Assembly (NCBI GenBank): GCA_023228765.1 | Contig: JALOAM010000039.1 | Span: 1 to 21,077, forward strand | Origin: Dehalococcoidia bacterium | Lineage (GTDB): Bacteria; Chloroflexota; Dehalococcoidia; UBA2979 | Length of the DNA: 21,077 nucleotides | Direction of reading: 5' to 3' | Shown: positions 1 to 5,701 of the stretch, piece by piece | How the letters are laid out: the number at the start of each line of letters is the position of its first letter | How positions within the stretch are numbered: the stretch's first letter is position 1 | Translations under genes and position numbers: made by a program | The notes under the pieces: model-generated | The model's input: only the letters and a program-made list of their open reading frames with translations | Database searches by the model: none | Told to the model about the DNA's origin: nothing

Positions 1-879
1 GCCGAGTGGCTGAACGGGCAGGGTCTCCGTACGCTCACTGGTCGCCTGCACACGGCGCACAGCGTCAAGGACATGCTGAACCGGAAGTTCTACATCGGGA
101 TCGTCAGCTACCGCGGGGAGGAATCTCGCGGCAAGCACGAACCGCTCATCGATGAAACGACCTTCGCCCTGGTGCAGGGACGACGAACCCCGCGAGGGCC
201 GCACCACCGGACCACCTCCGGCCCTCGGCCGCTTCTGGCCGGCATTGCCCGCTGTGCACGATGCGGGAGCACACTCCACGCCGACCGAAACATTACCGGG
301 ACGCCGATGTATCGGGAGCGCCACGGGCGACCGTGCCACACGAACCGCCGCGCCTTCACGGCACCGCCCGTCGACAGTCAGGTCGGAACCGTCTTCGGAT
401 CCATCCGCCTGCGTCAGGATTGGCGCGAACGCATCGCGAAGACGGCTGTCCGGCACCGTGACGGGCCGAGCACCAAGCAACTCCTTGAGAAGCGGCGGAG
501 GCTCATCCGGGGGTACACGGACGGCGGCTTCACCCATTCCGAGTATGAGACGCGGCTGGCGCAACTGGACCGCGCGATCCACCTCGCCAAGGAGCAGCCC
601 TCTGTGGAGATGGAGGAGGTCGCGACGCTCCTGGGCGACCTGTCGACGCTTTGGCGTGAAGCCCAACCGGAGGAGCGTCGACGGCTCGTGGCGCCACTTC
701 TGAACGGGGTCTTCATCGACGTGGAGAGCCGCATGATCGCGGGCCTGCTCCCACGGGAGCCCTTCAGGGCGCTCCTCGAATGCGCCGTTGATCAGGTCGA
801 GGGGGCGCCAGTGGTGATACTGCCCCCAGGTGAGACTAAGTCTCCGATTATGGAACTGGTGGAGACGGGGGAGAATTGA
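1..879 (+). CDS. Large serine recombinase, C-terminal part (5' end outside window)
   Basis: The frame is open from base 1, so the N-terminal catalytic resolvase domain lies outside the window. The visible part starts in the Recombinase domain (a WLNGQGLRT-like stretch, then SVKDMLNRKFYIGIVSYRG, matching the family's L.N..YiG.v.y pattern). A zinc beta-ribbon follows (ARCARCG, then a later GRPC), and then a basic coiled-coil region (LLEKRRRLIRGYTDGGFT, LAQLDRAIHLAKE) typical of large serine integrases. Only three ribbon cysteines are visible; the usual YxC position reads YRE. These enzymes catalyse site-specific integration and excision through a 5'-phosphoserine intermediate. The last eight codons overlap the 3' end of ssrA on the opposite strand, so the gene sits at the end of a putative island extending left. 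An internal ATG at 73 is not the true start. The family is clear; activity cannot be judged. Confidence 0.9.
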   Translation, partial: AEWLNGQGLRTLTGRLHTAHSVKDMLNRKFYIGIVSYRGEESRGKHEPLIDETTFALVQGRRTPRGPHHRTTSGPRPLLAGIARCARCGSTLHADRNITGTPMYRERHGRPCHTNRRAFTAPPVDSQVGTVFGSIRLRQDWRERIAKTAVRHRDGPSTKQLLEKRRRLIRGYTDGGFTHSEYETRLAQLDRAIHLAKEQPSVEMEEVATLLGDLSTLWREAQPEERRRLVAPLLNGVFIDVESRMIAGLLPREPFRALLECAVDQVEGAPVVILPPGETKSPIMELVETGEN

Positions 880-890
880 ACTCCCCGTCC
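857..890. other. Putative attachment site at ssrA 3' end
   Basis: This segment is the acceptor 3' strand plus T-arm of tmRNA on minus and the final codons and TGA stop of the serine recombinase on plus. The 3' ends of tmRNA and tRNA genes are classic integration sites, and ssrA-linked islands are known in Dehalococcoides. The tmRNA remains complete, as expected when an element carries a copy of the target. The exact crossover and the second repeat copy cannot be seen, because the element extends beyond base 1. Confidence 0.55.
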
Positions 891-1102
891 AGAGCACGCC
901 AAGCACAGACATCTACGGGTGTAGCCACAACGGACTGTTCTTGCCGGCGCCCATCCGGTGGCGGTTGAGGGCTGACCCGGCCAGTCTCAGGTGGTCTTTC
1001 GTGCGGCGACCCTGAGACGCGGGTCCGCACGGCACCTCGACTTAACGTCGCGGCCGCAAACCCGTCGAGGTGGGGCCTGCGGCCACGTCGCTACGTTAGT
1101 TA

Positions 1103-1147
1103 CGCAGCGAGGGCAAGTTGACGGTTGCCAGTTATCCGTTTGCCGCC
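1103..1147 (-). other. tmRNA proteolysis-tag reading frame
   Basis: The frame read back from TAA at 1102-1100 encodes GGKRITGNRQLALAA. The resume codon is one of two adjacent GGC codons (1145-1147 or 1142-1144). The second gives a better upstream context, with A at -4 and AG.C before it, as in the AGUC preceding the E. coli resume codon. The tag would then be GKRITGNRQLALAA, preceded by the alanine carried on the tRNA-like part. A second in-register-shifted TAA follows immediately. Confidence 0.75.
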
Positions 1148-1234
1148 TGATTTATGAGGGTGACGGCACCTCAACCCGCAGTCCATACCAGAACGTACCT
1201 GTCGAATCCTGTCGTCCCCGTATGCTGCTCCGCC

Positions 1235-1263
1235 AGTATACGGCGTTCCGAACACGATTCCAA
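1235..1263 (-). promoter_or_regulatory. Promoter of ssrA
   Basis: On the minus strand there is TTGGAA (1263-1258), a 17-bp spacer and TATACT (1240-1235, 5 of 6 matches to TATAAT). Fifteen bases separate the -10 box from the mature tmRNA 5' end. Transcription would therefore begin a few bases upstream and leave a short leader for RNase P to remove. It lies in the smpB-ssrA gap, so ssrA can be transcribed independently of smpB. Confidence 0.65.
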
Positions 1264-1349
1264 GGCGCCGAGCACGCCGTCCGAGGGCGATCACGGGCGG
1301 ACGGGGCAGCGGGTGAGGGGAGCACGCGCGTCGAGGGCGGCCCGCGACG

Positions 1350-1856
1350 CTATCGCTGGGCCTGGCGGAGCGCGCGCTGCATCGTGCGCTCCGCGTCGCG
1401 CTTCGCGATCGTCTGGCGCTTGTCGTAGGAGCGCTTGCCCGTCGCGACGCCGACCTGGACCTTCGCCTTGCCTCGGGTGAGGTACAGGCGCATCGGGACC
1501 ACCGTGGTGCGGGGGTGCGTCTCCAGCAGCTCCGCCCACTGCGCGATCTGGCGGCGGTGCATGAGCAGCTTCCGAGGCCGGCGCGGCTCGTGGTTCTCTC
1601 GCGCGGGACCGTACGGGGGGATGTGCATGTTGAACAGCCAGATTTCACCGTCGCGGATACGGGCGTACGCCTCGGCGATGGAGGCGGAGCTCTCACGCAG
1701 CGCCTTGATCTCTGTGCCGGTCAGCACGATGCCGGCCTCCGCCGAGTCGAGGATCTCGTAGTCGAAGCGCGCGCGACGGTTGACCGCGAGCGTCGCGCTC
1801 TGGTCGCGGTCGTTCGCGTCCTTCTTGCCCTGCGGTGACTTCGACTTCTTCGCCAC
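1350..1856 (-). CDS. smpB: SsrA-binding protein SmpB
   Basis: This 168-residue protein binds tmRNA and delivers it to the A site of stalled ribosomes. Recognisable SmpB segments appear in order: NRRARFDYEILDSAEAGIVL with TGTEIKALR, then WLFNMHIPPY, then HEPRRPRKLLMHRRQI, then VPMRLYLTRGKAKVQVGVATGKRSYDKR, then the basic helical tail that probes the mRNA channel. A longer than usual Lys/Ser-rich N-terminal extension of about 25 residues precedes the core. The start is GTG at 1856-1854 with an AGAGGA ribosome-binding site a few bases upstream. It lies between the S41 protease gene and ssrA, all on minus; the pairing with ssrA supports a functional trans-translation locus. Confidence 0.97.
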   Translation of the reverse strand: MAKKSKSPQGKKDANDRDQSATLAVNRRARFDYEILDSAEAGIVLTGTEIKALRESSASIAEAYARIRDGEIWLFNMHIPPYGPARENHEPRRPRKLLMHRRQIAQWAELLETHPRTTVVPMRLYLTRGKAKVQVGVATGKRSYDKRQTIAKRDAERTMQRALRQAQR

Positions 1857-2009
1857 GGTCCTCTAGCCCCCCTCAGTCGGGCGGGGGAGGGCTCTCCTCA
1901 ACATGACATAACAACACCGAGGTAGTCACTGCCAGCGGGTGGCGGTGACCACCAAGGATAGGGCGAGGGTGGACGGAGGTCGCGGTTTGGGACACCCGTC
2001 GAGGATCGG

Positions 2010-3365
2010 CTACGGCGTCGGTGTCGCGGTGGCGGTCTCCGTCGCGCCGGGTGTGCCAGTGGCCTCGGCAGTCTCGGTCGCGGGAGGTGGCTCGGGGAGC
2101 GGCTCGCCACGAAGGATGTTGAGCGCGCGGAAGATCGAGACATCGCGCTGCGCGTCGATGTCCTCGAGGGTGAGCGCGACGGGGACGTCCGGGGTGATGC
2201 CGCGGCCCTCGATCTGGTTGCCGTCCGGGGTGAGCCAGCGCGCGATCGAGACGTACACAGCGCCGCCGTTCGAGAGTTCGACGGCGTGGTTCACGGTGCC
2301 CTTGCCGAACGAGCGCGTCCCCACCACCCTGGCGCGGTCGTGCTCCTGCAGCGCGGCGGCGAAGAGCTCCGAGCCTGAGGCGGAGAACTCGTCCTGGATG
2401 ATCACGATCGGCAGGTCCGTGATCTGGCCTTCGCGCGCCGAGGCCGTGCGTTCGTTCCCGTCGCGGTCCACCTGCGTCACGATCACGCCCTCGTCGAGGA
2501 ACATGTCCGCGATCTCGACCGTCTCCTGCAGGAGCCCGCCGGGATTGCTGCGCACGTCAATGATGAGGCCTTGCGCGCCCGCCTCCACGGCCGCGCGGAT
2601 GGCGTCCTCCAGCTCCTGCGGGGTGTTTCGAGAGAACTGCAGGATGCGAACGTAGCCGAACTCCTCCGCAGGCTCACCGGCCTCGTCGGTCAGCTGGCCG
2701 GTCGGCGGCGTCGTGGTGACCGAGGACACCGGGATGTTGTCCCGGACGATCGTGAGCGTCTCTTCGGTGCCGTCGTTGTGACGCACGGTGATGTCGACGG
2801 AGGAACCGCTGGGCCCGCGGATCTCGAGGACCGCCTGCTCCACGCTCCAGTTCTCGGCGTTCTCGCCGTCCACCGCCAGGATGATGTCGCCGGCGCGGAG
2901 GCCCGCCCGGGCGGCCGGGGTGTCGGGGATCGGCTGCACGATCACGACATAATTCTCTTGCTTGGAGACCGTCGCGCCGATGCCCTGGAAGGCGCCCTCG
3001 AAGTCGTCACGCGAGAGGGAGTAGGTCTGCGGGTCGATGTAGGTCGAGTGCGGGTCGTTCAGCGCCTCGAAGATGCCCTGGATCGCGCCGTCGCGCAGCA
3101 GCTCCGGGTCCACGCGCGTTTCGTCGACGAAGTCCTGCTCCAGGACCCGCGCGATCTCCGCGAGCAAGTCACCGTCGAAGTCGCCGTCGCTCTGGCGCGT
3201 CTCTTCCTCGAGGAGCGCGCCACCGTCCTCCGTAGTCCGCGCGGACGAGCCGCCGTCCGAGTCTGACTCGGTCACGACGCGTACGAGGAACCCGGACGCC
3301 ACCAGCAGCACGGCGATGAGCGCAGCCGAGAGCCCGATCACGGCGTTGCGTGCGGTTGAACTCAC
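2010..3365 (-). CDS. ctpA: S41 family C-terminal processing peptidase with PDZ domain
   Basis: This 451-residue serine protease acts outside the cytoplasmic membrane, cleaving proteins near their C-termini. An N-terminal membrane anchor (about residues 8-30, VIGLSAALIAVLLVASGFLV) is followed by an acidic linker. A PDZ domain spans about 95-195 (GIGATVSKQ, then AARAGLRAGDIILAVDGE), and the S41 catalytic domain about 210-405. The catalytic serine is S330 in DEFSASGSEL and the general base is K355 in SFGKGTV; their 25-residue spacing equals that of plant D1-processing protease. The C-terminus is a low-complexity Pro/Thr/Ala/Glu tail. The start is GTG at 3365-3363, preceded by AAGGTG about eight bases upstream. 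smpB follows 150 bp downstream. The family is certain; the substrate is unknown. Confidence 0.93.
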   Translation of the reverse strand: MSSTARNAVIGLSAALIAVLLVASGFLVRVVTESDSDGGSSARTTEDGGALLEEETRQSDGDFDGDLLAEIARVLEQDFVDETRVDPELLRDGAIQGIFEALNDPHSTYIDPQTYSLSRDDFEGAFQGIGATVSKQENYVVIVQPIPDTPAARAGLRAGDIILAVDGENAENWSVEQAVLEIRGPSGSSVDITVRHNDGTEETLTIVRDNIPVSSVTTTPPTGQLTDEAGEPAEEFGYVRILQFSRNTPQELEDAIRAAVEAGAQGLIIDVRSNPGGLLQETVEIADMFLDEGVIVTQVDRDGNERTASAREGQITDLPIVIIQDEFSASGSELFAAALQEHDRARVVGTRSFGKGTVNHAVELSNGGAVYVSIARWLTPDGNQIEGRGITPDVPVALTLEDIDAQRDVSIFRALNILRGEPLPEPPPATETAEATGTPGATETATATPTP

Positions 3366-3731
3366 AGGACGTCACCTTCGCGCGGCAGCCCGCATCAGCT
3401 GTGGAGGGTGACCCAGTCTACCGCTCAACCCGCCCCGTTCCAGACGGGAGAGCATCGTTCGTGGCCTCACTACACATAACGGAGATAGTGCGAAGTTCCG
3501 GGGGCCGAAGGAGGCTCCCCTCTGCGAGGCCGAGGAGAGTCTCGGCGAGGCCCCCGGTCGAGGCAGCGAAGCCCTCGACGGGTGTGGACTGACTGGCCTC
3601 GGGGGCTTCGGACCAACCACCACTCCGGTGTTCCGGCATCCCGAGGCCAGCGCCATCCAGCACGCCCCTGAACGCGGCACTGCACGGCCACCCCCTCACT
3701 CGCAGCACGGACGGCTACGTGTGATCGGCAC
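3366..3731. other. Intergenic region without a convincing gene
   Basis: This interval of about 370 bases separates the S41 protease start (minus) from the promoter of the zinc-ribbon gene (plus). Open frames crossing it have no recognisable domain and no good start signals. The part nearest the protease may hold its promoter: TAGACT on minus near 3415-3420, with a weak -35. The central part holds the perfect hairpins listed separately. No tRNA, RNase P or SRP RNA signature is visible. Confidence 0.6.
3498..3650. ncRNA. Candidate structured RNA of three consecutive strong hairpins
   Basis: Three perfect stems lie end to end. The first is a 9-bp stem (3498-3506 with 3549-3557) enclosing two smaller hairpins, GAGG/CCTC (3511-3522) and GCCGAG/CTCGGC (3529-3546). 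The second is a 7-bp stem GTCGAGG/CCTCGAC (3557-3563 with 3573-3579). The third is an 11-bp stem, CTGGCCTCGGG with CCCGAGGCCAG (3593-3603 with 3640-3650), enclosing 36 bases. The stems are symmetric, so the strand cannot be told. On minus it would be in the 5' leader of the S41 gene; on plus it would end before the zinc-ribbon promoter. No known family was recognised. Confidence 0.35.
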
Positions 3732-3760
3732 TTGCGCCATATACCCCTGGTGGGTATATT
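3732..3760 (+). promoter_or_regulatory. Promoter of the zinc-ribbon gene
   Basis: TTGCGC (3732-3737), an exactly 17-bp spacer and TATATT (3755-3760) form a sigma70-type promoter. An inverted repeat covers most of the spacer and the -10 box, so a bound protein would block RNA polymerase. Confidence 0.6.
3739..3759. promoter_or_regulatory. CsoR-type operator palindrome 1
   Basis: ATATACCC, five bases, GGGTATAT: a perfect 8-bp inverted repeat overlapping the -10 box. The A/T-flanked C-tract/G-tract design resembles sites bound by the CsoR/RcnR/CstR family of metal- or sulfur-sensing repressors. The regulator gene is not in this window. Confidence 0.55.
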
Positions 3761-3766
3761 CCTCGC

Positions 3767-3783
3767 ATACCCCGATGGGGTAT
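3767..3783. promoter_or_regulatory. CsoR-type operator palindrome 2
   Basis: ATACCCC, GAT, GGGGTAT: a perfect 7-bp inverted repeat just downstream of the predicted transcription start and ahead of the ribosome-binding site. Its centre is about 26 bp from that of palindrome 1. The shared ATACCC/GGGTAT half-sites suggest one regulator binding both. Confidence 0.55.
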
Positions 3784-3802
3784 CAAGAAGGAGGTACCAC
3801 CA

Positions 3803-4030
3803 GTGACTCTCGCTCTGACCTATCGAGGCGAGCTGCGCTGTTTCTCGTGTGGGCGCTACCTCGGCGAGTTCGAGTCGCACCCGGAGCGGCATGGCCGCGA
3901 TGACATCCACTTCCGCTCGCCCGAGGGCGGCCAGCCGATCCCTCAGCCCATCCGGACCGAGCGCGGACTCCGCTGCCCGTCCTGCCAGGGCCGTGTCGTA
4001 ACGGCCGAAGTGGACCGGATCGCCGCCTGA
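3803..4030 (+). CDS. Small zinc-ribbon-like protein, two CxxC motifs
   Basis: This is a 75-residue protein starting at GTG 3803 behind a very strong ribosome-binding site, AAGGAGGT, seven bases upstream. Two CxxC knuckles (C13-C16 in RCFSCG and C58-C61 in RCPSCQ) flank a polar, His-containing middle (H26, H30, H36). This fits a single treble-clef or zinc-ribbon fold holding one metal ion. There is no signal peptide or membrane segment, so it is probably cytoplasmic. It is alone in its transcription unit, with a dedicated promoter under two palindromic operators and a hairpin terminator after the stop. The control region points to metal or sulfur stress. The molecular function is unknown; a metal buffer or a regulator partner is only a guess. 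Confidence 0.8.
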   Translation: MTLALTYRGELRCFSCGRYLGEFESHPERHGRDDIHFRSPEGGQPIPQPIRTERGLRCPSCQGRVVTAEVDRIAA

Positions 4031-4031
4031 T

Positions 4032-4062
4032 GAAATGCCTCCACAATCGCGGAGGCCATTTC
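4032..4062 (+). terminator. Hairpin terminator after the zinc-ribbon gene
   Basis: GAAATG-CCTCC pairs with GGAGG-CCATTTC around an 8-base loop, with a single-base bulge. It starts one base after the TGA stop. No long T tract follows, so it may be an L-shaped terminator. Confidence 0.5.
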
Positions 4063-4143
4063 CCTAACCATCACGTATCTAAATCTAACTTCGTATCGTT
4101 ATGTCACGCCTAACGCGTGCTCACTGACCATGATTCTTGCTAA

Positions 4144-4158
4144 CTAACACGGTGTTAG
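4144..4158. promoter_or_regulatory. 15-bp palindrome at the 3' end of bcp
   Basis: CTAACAC, G, GTGTTAG is a perfect inverted repeat overlapping the bcp stop codon. It lies in a locally A/T-richer stretch with several further CTAAC/GTTAG copies. It could be a repressor-type site or part of a terminator; no promoter it would control is evident. Confidence 0.3.
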
Positions 4159-4622
4159 GCGGTTAGTGCCTTGAGCACATGCTCCGCGTGGCCGTCCGCC
4201 TTGACCTGCTTCCAGACCTTCGTGAGCTTCCCGTCCGGCCCGATGATGAACGTCGAGCGGATCATGCCGATGACGGTCTTGCCGTACAGGACCTTCTCGC
4301 CCCAGGCGCCGTAGGCGGAGGACACCTTCTTGTCCTCGTCCACCAGGAGCGGGAACGGCAGGTCGTACTTCTCTCGGAACTTCTGGTGCGAGCCCGCGGT
4401 GTCCTTCGATACGCCGAGGACGACGGCGCCCTGTTCGAGGATGGCCTCGTGGTTGTCGCGGAAGCTGCAGGCTTCCTTCGTACATCCGGGCGTGTCGTCG
4501 GCGGGATAGAAGTAGAGGACCACGGTCCTGCCGGCGTAGTCCTTCAGGCTGTGGGTGTTGCCGTCCTGGTCCTTGAGGGTGAAGTCCGGCGCCTGGTCGC
4601 CGGCCTCGAGCGTGATCGCCAT
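4155..4622 (-). CDS. bcp: Thioredoxin-dependent peroxiredoxin, BCP/PrxQ type
   Basis: This 155-residue cytoplasmic enzyme reduces hydrogen and organic peroxides using thioredoxin. The thioredoxin fold shows the family pattern: APDFTLKDQDG, then VLYFYPADDTPGCTKEACSFRD. C47 is the peroxidatic cysteine and C52 the resolving cysteine, as in atypical two-Cys BCP. Later segments VLGVSKD, FPLLVDED and RSTFIIGPDGK are also typical, the last carrying the conserved arginine near the active site. The length is normal. The start is ATG at 4622 with GGGGAGG five bases upstream. It is divergent from the hydrolase gene, about 217 bp away, and convergent with the zinc-ribbon gene. Confidence 0.95.
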   Translation of the reverse strand: MAITLEAGDQAPDFTLKDQDGNTHSLKDYAGRTVVLYFYPADDTPGCTKEACSFRDNHEAILEQGAVVLGVSKDTAGSHQKFREKYDLPFPLLVDEDKKVSSAYGAWGEKVLYGKTVIGMIRSTFIIGPDGKLTKVWKQVKADGHAEHVLKALTA

Positions 4623-4839
4623 GCGTGCCTCCCCTGCTCGCGCCGCATCAGCGGCGGTGGCTGTGCGTCGTATGGTGTGCGTCGTGCCGCCCGAGGATAC
4701 CCCGCGCCCCTGCTCGACCTCGCTCCCGTCGAGCCCCGCGCGTCCGTTCGACGCTCTTGGATGCTGCGTGCGCTATTCTCCGCGCGCCGCGGACGGCAGC
4801 CCGACCGAATCGAGGCGCCGCCGCCAGCAGGAGGACCAG

Positions 4840-5673
4840 ATGACCACCCGCGTCGAGCCCCAACACCAGACGGTCAGCATCAACGGGCTGTCGTTGCATT
4901 ATGTCGACTACGGAGCGCCCTACGCGGACGCACCGGCGATGGTCATCCTGCACGGGCTGACCTCGGCATGGGGGACGCTGCGGCGGGTCGCGGAGCACTT
5001 CGCGCCCTCCTACCGCGTCATCGCCCTCGACCAGCGCGGGCACGGTGAGTCCGAGTGGGGCCCCGCCGAGGGCTACGACACCGACACGTACCTGTCCGAC
5101 TTCGAGCAGTTCGTGGACGGGCTCGGGCTGGACCGCTTCGTGATGGTGGGCCAGTCGATGGGCGGACACCACACGATCGCCTACACGGCGCGACACCCCG
5201 AGCGCATCATCGCGGCGATCGCGAACGACATCCCGCCGTCCCTCGACCTGGGCGGCACGGACTACGAGGCACAGTATCCCGGCGGCAGGCACCGGCTGTT
5301 CGCTTCCACCGAGGACTGGCTCGCGCCGCGTCGCGAGTCGAGCCCGCTCACCCCGGACTGGGCGCACGCCCTGGCCGTCGAGGAGCTCCTGACGCAGGTC
5401 GAGGGCGGCTACCAGCCGAAGCACGACCCGAACGCACCGATGAAGTGGGCTCCGAAGGACCTGTGGGACGAGGCAAAGACGATCACCCGTCCGCTCCTGT
5501 TCATCCGCGGCGGACGCTCCAACGTGCTGAGCGCCCAGGTGCTGCAGGACATGGACATGGCGATCCCCGCGTCGCGTTCGGTCACCCTCGAGAAGGCCGG
5601 GCACAGCACCTACTGGGACATGGAGCACGAGTGGCTCAGCGTCACCTCCGCCTTCCTGGACGCGCACCGCTAA
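4840..5673 (+). CDS. Alpha/beta hydrolase
   Basis: This is a 277-residue alpha/beta-hydrolase-fold protein. The ATG at 4840 is chosen because AGGAGG lies just upstream and the homologous sequence starts there; the same frame is open back to 4555 but reads as low-complexity sequence. Visible features are the oxyanion-hole HGLTS, the DQRGHGES loop, the nucleophile elbow GQSMGG with S106, and H255 in KAGHSTYW. The usual catalytic-acid position (RGxxSDVL in many relatives) reads RGGRSNVL, with N228, so the acid may sit on another strand. The substrate is unknown; haloalkane- and epoxide-type and esterase-like activities all occur in this fold. The MFS gene follows after 28 bp on the same strand, suggesting co-transcription. 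Confidence 0.9.
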   Translation: MTTRVEPQHQTVSINGLSLHYVDYGAPYADAPAMVILHGLTSAWGTLRRVAEHFAPSYRVIALDQRGHGESEWGPAEGYDTDTYLSDFEQFVDGLGLDRFVMVGQSMGGHHTIAYTARHPERIIAAIANDIPPSLDLGGTDYEAQYPGGRHRLFASTEDWLAPRRESSPLTPDWAHALAVEELLTQVEGGYQPKHDPNAPMKWAPKDLWDEAKTITRPLLFIRGGRSNVLSAQVLQDMDMAIPASRSVTLEKAGHSTYWDMEHEWLSVTSAFLDAHR

Positions 5674-5701
5674 CGGACGCGCGAGCCTCGGAGGCGCGGG
5701 C

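Larger units (their letters stand above)
857..1219 (-). ncRNA. ssrA: tmRNA (one-piece)
   Basis: Read on the minus strand, the RNA begins GGGGACGACAGGATTCGACA, the conserved tmRNA 5' end. It finishes with a T-arm containing GTTCAATTC, then CGTCTCC and ACCA. The 5' GGGGACG pairs with 3' CGTCTCC to form a 7-bp acceptor stem with a G-U third pair, the alanyl-tRNA synthetase identity element. The tag reading frame lies near 1103-1147 and stops at TAA 1102-1100; it reads GGKRITGNRQLALAA or one Gly shorter, ending in the typical ALAA degradation signal. Total length 363 nt is normal for one-piece tmRNA. With SmpB it rescues stalled ribosomes and tags the nascent chain for proteolysis. smpB lies 130 bp upstream on the same strand. 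The 3' terminus, including the CCA, overlaps the end of the recombinase gene. Confidence 0.95.

Noticed and set aside
991..1428. Open frame of 145 codons across ssrA and the smpB end
   Set aside because: It covers the tmRNA gene and the smpB C-terminus on the other strand; no domain or ribosome-binding site is present.
1865..1893. Inverted repeat AGCCC.CC / GG.GGGCT between the S41 stop and the smpB start
   Set aside because: It has an internal mismatch and is followed directly by the smpB ribosome-binding site, with no T tract, so it is not a convincing terminator.
3481..3550. Partial resemblance to a glycine riboswitch (GGAGATAG, then GCCGAAGGAG, then CTCTGCGAGGC)
   Set aside because: The conserved CAA after GCCGAAGGAG and the CTCTCAGGC core are missing, the spacing is too short, and no glycine-related gene is adjacent.
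4085..4100. loxP-like string CTAACTTCGTAT
   Set aside because: Only half of one loxP arm matches, with no inverted second arm; treated as coincidence.
4555..4839. N-terminal extension of the alpha/beta hydrolase frame
   Set aside because: The sequence is low-complexity and crosses the bcp start and its ribosome-binding site; AGGAGG immediately precedes ATG 4840.
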